Origin: Congeria kusceri
Lineage: Eukaryota > Mollusca > Bivalvia > Myida > Dreissenidae
Length of the DNA stretch: 64,000 nucleotides
NCBI GenBank assembly: GCA_027627225.1
Contig: CM051025.1
Coordinates: forward strand, 74,403,474 to 74,467,473
Direction of reading: 5' to 3'
Shown: positions 41,262 to 52,700 of the stretch, one piece after another
How positions within the stretch are numbered: the stretch's first letter is position 1
Layout: the number at the start of each line of letters is the position of its first letter
Notes under the pieces: generated by a model
Database searches by the model: none
What the model saw: only the letters and a program-made list of their open reading frames with translations
Told to the model about the DNA's origin: nothing
Translations under genes and position numbers: made by a program

Positions 41262-44200
41262 CCCTTGGAAATTACCTCCCGTTATTGCGAACTCACATCC
41301 GCCATATTTGAAACCCGACTTCCGGCGACGTTTTCCCCAGCTTGCCATATTTAGTAATATAGATCTAAGACTGAGCGGCTTTCAAAACTTGTAATGGAAA
41401 TTTGTAAAACCATATGTTTTTTATTAAATATAAAAAAAAATTAATAGAGGATATGACAGGTATCCGGAAAAAAAGTAGTCTCCTTGTCTCGTCTTAAACG
41501 GTTGTTTTCCATTCATAAAGACCATCACACGTTCTCTTAATGGAAACTTAGTTATCTGACTGAAGAGGGGATCATAAAAATACCAAAGCCACAAACCGCT
41601 GGGATCTTATCACATTGCCCTTAGAACAATATCGCCAATCCGTGCAATTGCGTAATGCATTGATGATAAAGATCTACATGCAGAGACAACTAACATGTCA
41701 CTCCATTGTTTGCGTCTTAAATTAAAGTTTATCTCACATTCTAAAATGTTGTTGTCTCCGTTGTTGTTCTTTGCCTATCACCCTATGAAATTTCGCCACC
41801 TTATTGCACAGAACAGAACATAATAAAAAGCATTAAACACCTTTTCGAATTAATAAATTGGTTTAAATTGAATAGTGAAATAATATAGCACAGCATTTAA
41901 CTTTTAATTCTGAAGAATTGAAAAGTGGTGAACATTTAAGAGCACCTCGTGTTTTCTTTTTTTCTAAAACATACGGGAATTACCGTAGCTGCTGCGAGAA
42001 TAAAATGTTGTTTGTTTACCACGGTTCCAACAGAAATGACGAAATAATCTCAGTTAGAGTTATATACATGAAGGAAAACTAAATACTTGATCAAACAGAC
42101 TCAAAAAGTATAAAATATTTATTCAAACGTATATTAGACTTTGCTGTTGGCTTAGTTAATTACTTACTCTGAATTGTGTAAACTTGTTTCAAAGTGTATA
42201 TATCTATGTCTGTTTTATTATATATTTCCTACCCTATTATTTACATAATTATCACGTATGGAGGCTATCTTGTGCCAAAAATGTAATGATGTACAAACAT
42301 AGAAATATAAGCGGAATTTTCAGATGTATAAAATCCATTCTCTAAAATAAGAAAGTAAATCATCTAAATTCTATTTTCAAACAAGAAAAGTACATTATTG
42401 TGAAAACAAATCGAATTCTTGATTATCAACTAGATATCTACATAAAAATTAATAAGACAGCAGTCCTTTACATTTGGAAACATTAAAATCAGTATACAGT
42501 TCTTTATTTTGACCACTCGCATTATTACCCTGAACTTCTATTTCTTCTCAACGTACTTATGAAAATGTAAAATAACGATTAAGTTTTGGCATCTGACCAA
42601 CTTACTTTCACACTTCACCGATTGCGATTCGGTAATGACAAATCGCGATTCGGAAATGACAAATCGCAAGTTGCAATTTCACTGACTTCCATATAAGGAA
42701 ATGCTTACGGAGTTTTCCGAAGTATTCTCCCCGCCCCCAATTTTCTCCGGTGTTGTTCGGGATTCACCGTATGCAAATTAATGTAATCGATGAAGTTTGG
42801 CCATGAAATGGTTTACCAGTACAATCAAGAGCTCCGTCTACAAATCGCGCAAGTTAATTTTCAAAGTACTTGCCTGACAGGACAAGTTGGTAGTCAAGCT
42901 AATGCACAGCTCTGAAACACTGGCTTAGAGTAATTAATCTAATGAATGAGTCACTAAACACATATTTAGAGCTACTGTTAATGTACATTGTATATGTGCT
43001 TAACTCAACTTCTGTGTAGGGCCCAACATGTGCTAGAAGCAAATCTGTTACTTGATTTTGGTAAATATCACAGTGCCAATAACTCCTCTCATCGCTTTTG
43101 ATCCAATGCATGAACTTTAACAAAAAAGTTCCACTGAAATAAGTATTTGTCTCAACGACTGTTTCTATTTTTTTCATGAAATTGGAAATATATTTTAAAT
43201 TAAGAAAAAAAGTATCCTAAAGTGCCCTATTTTAAAGCCTTTAAGAACATAAATATGATGTTTCTCTAATGCAATTGTATTTTGAAAAAATAATACAAAG
43301 GTATCACTCAGTAATTTCTTCTTGTTAAAATAAAAACAATAAATTGGCATTCTCTATCAAACAAAGATTTCAACTGGTCAAATTATATTGACAAACGATT
43401 CAAGACCCTCCACATTTTCTGAGAGGGACTTAAAATAAAGCCTTTGGTTGCATGCCTTATATAACCCAAAAGAACAAGGCTGTACAGAAATCAGTTAATA
43501 TTTACATAGAAATAATGAAATTCAGAACATGTTATTATATTAAGTTCATTATAATAACAATTAAATGTCATTTTTAAGAACCTTGCATAATTATTGCACA
43601 TGTACAAGTGTATGTTGTTGTTGTTGTTTTTTTCAGGACATACCCAGTTGTGAATCAAAACATTACCATATACTAGTAACTAGCACAAAGATATAAGTAG
43701 GCCTACTGCTTTTTGTGAGTGAACATAATGACAATGGAAATGGTCGCTTTTATAATTTTTACACATGTCTTTTCTTAAAGCTTAATATAATTAATACATT
43801 TGCCATGAACATACATTACCAATTACTTTTGATATAAAATATACACACAACAATTTTTTTAACTGATAAACTAAAATATGTCACAATTAGGTTATGTGAC
43901 AGATTAAAGTACTGTAGTTAATGTCTTCTGTATGACAGAAACTCTCAGAACAGCTTTTGCTCACACTCACAGCCGACACAGGCATTTGTGGAATCAAATA
44001 TCAGCTTTTTTAACAATTGTCAATAGGTATACGCCGTGGTAGCTGAAATAATTCGCGTTCAGAATAAATCTGAACAGCAAAAACCATCAAACGACTCTAT
44101 GGCGGCAATATATATTGACCAACGCCGTGGTTTCTGCTGAAATATATCTTACATTACCGAGACAGATAGATGGCTTAATAAATTCCATAGATAATACGAA

Positions 44201-45690
44201 CATATATTTCTTTCCGGTGTCCGGATTTACATACTGTCCGGATGTATTTACGTAACTTTGCTAGAATGTATATTTGACATAATCGGTCTACAGTACTGTA
44301 GACCTTCCACTAAATCCGGTAATTTCCAATGATGCACGAGCGTTCGATAGGCTCCTCCCACATTCTTATTTACATTTTCCATATATGGGCATGTGCAAAA
44401 TTCGATACTTGTTTCTTTCGAGTTTTGTAAACCGAGAAATGTAAACGGCGACTTTCCATTTGCGTTGTTCAGCTTTGTCAGATGAACTTTTTCGCATATT
44501 CAAAACATTGAATTAAGTAAAGCTAGATCTTTTTTATGAGAAAGGATTTTGGTTTTCTACCGATTCCTTTTCCATAACATAACATTAGAAATTGCACAAA
44601 ACCATGTTGCGATTAACTAACAGCGAAAGAGCGGAATTATATTTCTTAAAATAAAATCGTATTTCTACAATTGCACGTGTAATCTTGAAAACTGCAAAAT
44701 GTTAGTTAATTTTTAACCGCTTTACATTTGTAATTTGTCGATTTGTACAAAATTTTTCTACAAAAAACATTTGTACATTTTTGGCACAAGATAGCCTCCA
44801 TAATCACGACATATCTATTTAAGGTGACATATAGACCCGTTGGGTCGGGTGTAGTCTGTTTCGTTGATTATATGAAGTTATCATGAACATGTTTACACAC
44901 ATGACACAATAATAAACAAATTACTTACTTAATCTCTTTAATACAACATCAGTTATAACATTTGATGAGGAGTGACATCATCGTTAGTTATTGCAATATT
45001 GTGTTAACAGTAATTACAAATATAGTTGTTTTGTTGCATTATATTTGAAGATTAAAGCGGAGACTGTTCAAGCACCGTATAATATTTAGCACACAACAAG
45101 AATATCTGCGACGAAAAAAGCTTTAAAGTTAAACACAAATGTGTACGGAATTCAAATAAGAAGTTGCTGCCAAAAACATCGGAATTACGCTCAAACTTTC
45201 TGTGATGATACCTTATTTTCGTAATTTTTGAGAATATTAGCTTAGAGTTACTTAGCAAAATCATTTTACTAAAAACAGCTTTTTATTTAATTCATTTTAT
45301 AATGCAAATTTAATACATGATGAAGGCATAGGTTGTTTAGATACTGAACATGCTATTTTTGTGTTTTGTTGCATAATAACCGTTAAACGTACTGTGCACA
45401 GTTTGTTTGTCAATCTGCAAAGAGTAGACAATATTGTTAAAAATCAAAATAATTATTTAATTAAATTGATAAATAAAGTACTTGATGTATATAATATACG
45501 ACTGTTGATATTTGTAAAGTTATTTTTACGACATCAACACAATTTTAAGATTGAAAATCAAATATATTGCATGTTTTTCGGTTAATATCAATACGCTTAT
45601 CCCGCCTTATAATCAACAAACGTCGCCGGAAGTGAACAGGGGACATCACTCGTGATTACGCAAGGGAAGTAACCTTGTTTTGGGAAAGGC
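41262..45690. mobile_element. Older outer inverted-repeat element containing another element
   Basis: Left CCCAAAACTAGGTGAYCTCC-like and ACTTCCGGCGACGTTT (41317-41332); right, in reverse, AAACGTCGCCGGAAGT (45618-45633) and CAAGGGAAGTAACCTTGTTT (45660). The ends are imperfect. About 4.4 kb, including the younger insertion at 42257-44807. Confidence 0.5.
42257..44807. mobile_element. 2.55-kb inverted-repeat DNA element with TA flanks
   Basis: Ends TGGAGGCTATCTTGTGCC and GGCACAAGATAGCCTCCA, extending about 27 bp as exact inverted repeats, with TA on both sides. A short minus-strand frame (43177-42899) shows no recognised transposase motif, so it is non-autonomous or decayed. Confidence 0.75.
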
Positions 45691-45905
45691 CTAATAGATA
45701 CATGTACGTATATACGGGAATACGGAATCACTCGTACCCGGATCGACATACCCAAGAAACTGTTTGCAGATATTAATCATCAATCTAGTGTTATAAAAGC
45801 GACGTTAGTCTGCATTTGTAATATAAAATTTGAAAATTCACATGGCTGTGTTTACCTATGTTTTACCGAATATAATGACTGGAATACAAATGTCCAAATA
45901 TATAC

Positions 45906-46049
45906 GAGGCATGTCGTGGGAAAACCGGGCTTAATGCATGTTTATAGTGTCATCCGTGGGAAAACCGGACTTAATGCATGTGCGTAAAGTGTCGTCCCGG
46001 GACGACACTAAGTACATGCATTAAGCCCGGTTTTCCTACGACACGCCTC
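45906..46049. mobile_element. Palindromic MITE family 1, short copy
   Basis: Ends GAGGCATGTCGTGGGAAAAC / ACGACACGCCTC. About 144 bp: most of the interior is lost, and the left end is partly duplicated (GTGGGAAAACCGG twice). Confidence 0.85.
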
Positions 46050-46287
46050 ATTAATTTACTATATCCACCAAAAGATTGGTCTATCATCATGTACATTTTG
46101 GCTTCAAGCAGATGTTATTAGTGTACCTCTATGAATAATAGTCGTTTAAAAATAACATTGCCTTGTGCCTCAATCAATTAACCTGGACAAATTTTTAAGT
46201 TAGTGGACAATGACACTCTAATTTGACATGTAAGAACCATTTCCATGGGCCTGTGTTTACCTAAGACTAACATTAAAAAGATTTCAT

Positions 46288-47035
46288 AAACATAGACCCT
46301 GGGCCCATATTCACAAAGCTCCTTAGTGAAAACTTAATGTAAATTTCGGAAAATCATAAAATTTCTTAAGTCTGTTGCTAGTTCATTTAAAGTTTATTAT
46401 GAACGAAAAGGTTTCAGTCTGGTAAAGAATCAACAGGTGCTTCTTATTTTACCGTATTTCAAATATAAATTTTCACAAAGAAAATTATATTTGAATTTTT
46501 AACTTAAATATGACTTAAGTTAAGATTTCCCTAAGGAATTTTGTGGAATCTGAGTCCTGGGCCCGTATTCACAAAGCTCCTTAGGGAAAACTTAAGTAAA
46601 TTCCTTAAATTAACAAAATTCCTTAAGTCTCTGGCTGTTTTGTGTATAGGTCTTTTAACATAAAATGTTGTCAACTTTTTAATATTGCTTATATGTTTAG
46701 TATTGCAGGTTTCTTTGTATCTGAAATTTTCCCTTAAGTACAACTTAAGTTAAGATTTCCCTTAGGAGCTTTGTGAATACCAACCCTGGGCCCGTATTCA
46801 CAAAGCTCCTAAGTAAAACTTACGTTTTTTTGTTTTTTTTTTAATCGCAGATTTCCGTAAGTCATTGGCCATTTTATTTATAATTAAATTAAGAAGTAAC
46901 ACATGCTTTTTATGAACCATATTTTAAATTATACTATATTAAATTTCACATTCACAGTTTTATTGGAAATTTTCACTTTAAGGAAGCTCAAGTCAAGATT
47001 TTCCGAAGGAGACTTATCAGAACTAGCCCTGGACT
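46288..47035. mobile_element. Three tandem copies of a foldback element
   Basis: CCTGGGCCC(A/G)TATTCACAAA begins units near 46298, 46557 and 46786. Each has an inverted partner, ACTTAAGTTAAGATTTCCC...TTTGTGAAT, before the next. Units are about 240-260 bp. Confidence 0.7.
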
Positions 47036-47106
47036 AAATAGCTTGTACCGATCGAGTATGCGCGAATGGGTAGAGATCTTGTGTGATGTTGAACCGTATA
47101 TGCATT

Positions 47107-47460
47107 TGTCATGCTTCAGATGTGCTTTATGGTTGTATTACGATTAGTAATGTCATGCTTCAGATGTGCTTTACGGTTGTATTACGATTAGTAATGTCAT
47201 GCTTCAGATGTGCTTTACGGTTGTATTACGATTAGTAATGTCATGCTTCAGATGTGCTTTACGGTTGTATTACGATTAGTAATGTCATGCTTCAGATGTG
47301 CTTTACGGTTGTATTACGATAAGTAATGTCATGCTTCAGATGTGCTTTACGGTTGTTTTACTATTAGTAATGTCATGCTTCAGATGTGCTTTATGGTTGT
47401 ATTACGATTAGTAATGTCATGCTTCAGATGTGCTTTATGGTTGTATTACGATTAGTAATC
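47107..47460. repeat. Minisatellite, 44-bp unit, 8 copies
   Basis: The unit is TGTCATGCTTCAGATGTGCT plus TTAYGGTTGTATTACGATTAGTAA, with starts at 47107, 47151 and onward. Very low divergence. Confidence 0.95.
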
Positions 47461-48000
47461 GTAAGTCCCAATAATAAGCGCGTTTTTATTGCGTATGTTA
47501 TGAAATGATCACAAATTGCTTCGTTGTTTAGTAAAGAAATTATCAAAGCTAACTGTGAGAAATTATTCCAGTAATTCTCGAAAGTTTCCGTTGAAAATAA
47601 CACTTACTTAAAATAAAACAACCGCGGCGAAACCACGCACAATACCCGCCCCCCCCCCCCCCCCCACCAATAAACGAACGAACATCTAAAAGTAAAACAA
47701 TAATCAGTAGATGCGATGTTTAATACGCAAAGACCCGTTCCCCTTTGCGAGTGGATGTTGTATTTTATTTTGTGCCAAGAATATATTAAAGTAATAAAGC
47801 GACATGAAATACGATCAGTCAGGGAAAACTAACTCCTCGATAAAACGACTGTAATTAGTAACTCATAATCATAGTGCAGTACTTGTTTGATAAATCTATA
47901 GCGATAATTAAGCCTTGAGTAACGAAAATGTATTTTGTCTATGATAGCTAGATCGCTTGAATATTACATATACCTATTCATAGTAAACGTAATGAATTTA

Positions 48001-48478
48001 CTTTTAAGGGACTATATCATCGAAAAGGGCCTCAAGGGGGCAATTTTTTTTTTTTTTTAAATCTGAATGTATATATTCATTATGGCATATTATAACGGTT
48101 TGAACAAGGTATATATAATGGGGAAAGAATTTGCACATTCTGAGAGAAAAATCAATTTATAAAATGGGTCTTGTTTGTTTGGCCCTTTTTATGTTTACAT
48201 TTTGACGTCAGAATTGTCAGTATTTCGTATAACCATAGTTTACACACGTCTCCTTACCAAGAATGATAGCGCAATTGATAAAACCGCTGCCTACTGCCAT
48301 TTATTCGTACGGCTCCTTAGTCGTGAGTTCGAATCCCGCATGGGGTTTTAATTATTCAGACCTTTTTTGCTTTTTTTTAAATCAAATATCTCATGGTGTA
48401 TTATAGTATTAGTTATTTATTTATAAAAATGTCTTGTGAAATACGACGCCATTTTTTCTTTGACATAGTCCCTTTAAG
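48001..48478. mobile_element. Inverted-repeat element with an internal tRNA-like segment
   Basis: Ends CTTTTAAGGGACTATATCAT and, in reverse, TTCTTAAAGGGACTATGTCA. The inner part at about 48268-48345 has an A-box-like TAGCGCAATTGATA and the B-box GAGTTCGAATCCC. Confidence 0.6.
48268..48345 (+). repeat. tRNA-derived (SINE-like) segment
   Basis: B-box GTTCGAATCCC and an A-box-like sequence at tRNA spacing, but the acceptor stem does not pair. It is therefore a tRNA-derived repeat, not a tRNA gene. Confidence 0.5.
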
Positions 48479-49639
48479 AATATTCTGGGTATTTGTACCA
48501 AAACACTTGAACCAAAGATTAAAGCGCAAACTGATTGCCGAAATATCAAAATTCCCACTTTACGGACCTAGAGATAACAAATCACCACACATTTTATGAT
48601 GTCTCTAAAGACGCTCATTCTTTTTACGTATAATTTGTTTTTTAGTAATAATACCCCAAACTGCTGCAATGTTTCCGTAATTGTCATTTGTAGTTTGTTG
48701 TACGTGCGACACTTACCAATCCCATAAACATTTAATGTACGGCGTTGCGCATGAACAATGTACCCGGATTATTATAAGATCCGCCATTGGTTCTCGTTAA
48801 AAGTTTTTCCCATATCTAAAGCGTATGTACCCACCGCGTCGTCTCCGACATCCCTGAAACGCTCGCTAACCGCGATGCCTGGCACAACATGGCGGATCCA
48901 TCAGAACGTTACGACCTATAACTTCACAAAATCTCGTTACTGGACTAATTGAGTTGCGTTTAAAATATTATGCATGAATTTCGCAACAACTATTTTAATC
49001 CGGGTATTTGAAGTTATGAGTTGTTAATAAATCTATCTACCAAGTATTGATAGCATTTGTTAATTGGTACTCACTCGGCATTATTGGTGGTGTGCCAGTG
49101 GATTTTAAGTAATAGTTATGAAATTAAATATCGGTGATGCTTGTGTCCTTGATGATGCTCATGATAAAATTACAATACTTAATGAATAATATACTTTTAA
49201 GTTAGACGGTTAAACTTATAAGAATAATAATTATAAAAGTAATAATAATAATAAATAATAATAATTAATAATAATAATAAATTCTTATTAAATTATTTGC
49301 AAAATGATAATTGGATGTATTTTTAATGACATTCATTTTGCTATTTAAAACATATAGAATGAATATATTAGTGGATATTTGCGTGAACTCGTTTTTAGTG
49401 TTTTGACTCCGATAATTTGTGAAACTTATTTATTTAAAGTGAATCCTTTGAACTGAGTGAAATCGGCTCTCGTTTAAAGAGCATTTTTCATCAATCTACA
49501 AGAAAAACAGCCGCAAAACAAAGTCAGAACGCTTAAAGACAGATTGCTTGAAACAGTGAACTAGTAATTATATACACGAAACAATAGTTTCCCGACTGCC
49601 AGTGACGCAAGTGACGCCAGGAAGCTAACGTCGGGCGTC

Positions 49640-49760
49640 ATGGTTTTCAAAGCGCTTTCACAGAGGAGGACGACGCGGATCTTTGGCTGGCTTGTCCTAG
49701 CGGTTAGCTTCGGTGGCAGCGGGGCCTTCTCCTTCCCGCGCGTCCGCCTGGAGCAGCAAG
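49640..49760 (+). CDS. Gene B exon 1: start and signal peptide
   Basis: The ATG codes MVFKALSQRRTTR followed by a hydrophobic core. Donor CAAG|gtaggc, phase 1, as in gene A. Confidence 0.8.
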
Positions 49761-52700
49761 GTAGGCACTGATTAATTATGTGAGGCGTGTGCAGGGGAAT
49801 CCGGGCTTAATGCATGTGCGTAAAGTGTTGTCCCGGATTAGCCAGGACGGCACTTTCGGCTCTTATATAATTTTCTGTCTCTTCTAAACATAAATCTATT
49901 GTAGGCGGATATAGTGTCATCCTAGATAGTCCGCAAAGGCTAATTCGGGACGACACTTAACGCATGTGCATTAAGCCCGGTTTTCCCACGACATGCCTCA
50001 ATTACAGTTTTCTTTTCCTTTTTATGGACTGAATAAAAAAAGGAATGGAACGGTGTTTTGATCGGTGAGACTGACGATATTTAAATTACGCTGCACGTTT
50101 TATACGTCTTTCGTTGTTTATTACACAATCTTGAAATACTAATGCAACACAGAATATCCACAGTGTTACAGTTTCATCAAATTAAATATATTTATGTTAT
50201 GGTTCTGAAATGGTATTCTAAAAGTTGTTTTGATGTTTACTGACCGGTCTTTTGAAGTTATTTGTTTTAATATTTGAACATTTGATCGGTCTCTGAATAA
50301 ATCTGAGTATTGACATCGACTCATTGATATCCTGTTTTCCAACAGACACCTGGTTCATGAATTGAAATAGTCAGTGCAATTTCAGGACAAACATGCCCAC
50401 GTAAATTCAAAGCCTCAGTCACAACCGACTTGCGGCAATCTTACGGCGAGCTTGCGGTGATAATTTTGTCAAAAACGTGCACCGACCTTACGACGCCGAT
50501 GCGTTACCTTCTCGATCGCAAGGTCGTCGCAACAACCGCAACAGACATTAGCGCACGCGCTTAAGCTGATGCGGAGGCCTTGTGTCAATCGCCCATCCCA
50601 TGGGCAAAGTGAGGGCACCGTGCGGACATAGTGCTATCGAACTGCGGCCACTCTACATTTTTTGCTTCAAAATTGCCTGCCTCAAACAAGCACGGCGCAC
50701 TTGCGGTCGTCGTACATACTTACGGGTACCTTGCGATAAACGCTCCGGCGCCGCGAAAAAGAAACTGACACCTCACGCTCGCCGCACGACACGTGCGGTT
50801 ATCTCACGGTGACCGCAAGGTGCTTCGTTTATATAACCAAGATTGTTTGCATGTTTTTAGCACATTTTCCATGTCATCTCGTTATTTCACATGTTTAACA
50901 ATCATAAAGCTACTTGAAGAAATAATAACATTTAAAAACAAATTTGGAAATTTGACCATATCATCTTCATGATATACATGTCAAATCAGAACTCGTAAAT
51001 GGCGCCAATGCATGCAGAATCTTTATGAAGAAAATTATTGATGGCAACGAATACCAAAACGCTATTATAATATTCGAATTCAATATTCGAATAATATTCG
51101 AATATTCGTTAGTCTTTTTTTAATGTCCGAGTCTTTGCATTCTCTACAGCGAGTGTGACGTTACTGCGTTTGTCTGATCTATATACTAGGAACTGATTAC
51201 AATCCATATTTGGCTAAATGGTACATACATAAATATAGTCCGCGGATAAATAAAATCATTATCAAACAAGGACAATTTCCGTATATTCTGATTAAAACAA
51301 TGTTTAACCATGATAACTATATCATCATTATTAACTTCAAACACTCTAGCATGGTGTTTATACCTGTTCGTGCAATAAAATGCGTTTGATTTGCGTTGCC
51401 ATGCAGTTTATACTTTCACTTTCGTACACTATGTACAAGTGGGCAAATATAGATAAAAACTGTTTTAATATTGACAACAAAACGGCGGAATATATTTTCA
51501 AATTGAATTAAACGATGCACAGATTGCGTTACTTGCAGCAAGTTATGTCCTACAAGGCTGTATGACGATTTTGTTAATGTTTGAGAGAAGCGTCTCAAGC
51601 TCGAGTTTATGTGTGTGTTACATTTTTATCGAGTGCACCGGGATTCTCTCCCATATGGCCATCGCCCCCAGAAGACTTGTTAGTTGGGTTACGAGGGATA
51701 GTGCAAGATACAGGAGACGCCCCGTTCCAGAGACGACCCTGGGTCTTTTAGTGCCCGGTGTGAAGCACCTAGTACACTGCACCTCGGTTTAACGTCTCAT
51801 GCGAAAGATGAGTTAGTAGGTTAGGGTGTAGCGGGGGCTCGAGCCTGCGGCCCCTGAGTTGTGAAACCAGTGCGTTACCACTAGACCACGGATCCGCCAC
51901 GCTCCAGTTTAATCGGAAAATACAGAATATATACCTGTGCTGTTTTACTCATTTGTGTTTGTTATATTGAGCGAATAAATGCTTAAAAGTCGGCATGAAA
52001 AATGTTGTTAATGCACCGCTAATTAAAGGAATGAAACACCTAAACCGCATAATGCACCATACATTGTTAAAACATTTGTCTCCAATTCGCGTCAGTGTGA
52101 AAACTTCGGTCTCCAATAAGCTTCAGTTTAGCACCCAAATAATGTTACGTACAAACTGCGCAAATATCGGACTCTTCTTTGGATCAGTTTACGACTCGAT
52201 TGTCACAGTTTGCTTAATCTGTTATCTCCCACTGCGCATACGGGTATCAATGGTGTTAAATAACATGCCAACGTGTCAAATTAGGTAACTGTGAAAACAT
52301 AATGATCGCGGATTATAAAATTAAACTAGTTTATTATAGATATATTTTTTTGCCATTCGAATACTCATTTAATATTCGAATACTCATTTAATATTCGAAT
52401 ATTCGGTCAAGTATTCGAATATTCGATTATTCGTTGACATCCCTAAAGAAAATACATGTATTGATATTAGTGTTTTTGTAAAAATACCATTGCTGTCTTG
52501 CGGCGACCGTGCGTAGAGCTTGCGGTGATTGTGCGATAACTATGCCTTAGTTGTGCGTCGACATTAATAGTAATTCACACTCGCAAGATGACCGTAGAGT
52601 CGCCGTAGGACAGACGCACGTCCATCGCACGATTCGCAGACACAGCTGCGGACTGCTGAAACTGAAAACGCACGCAGACGTACGGCGACCGCACGTTGCC

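Noticed and set aside
42899..43177. Transposase of the 42257-44807 element
   Set aside because: The 93-codon frame shows no DDE/D motif or helix-turn-helix that I recognise.
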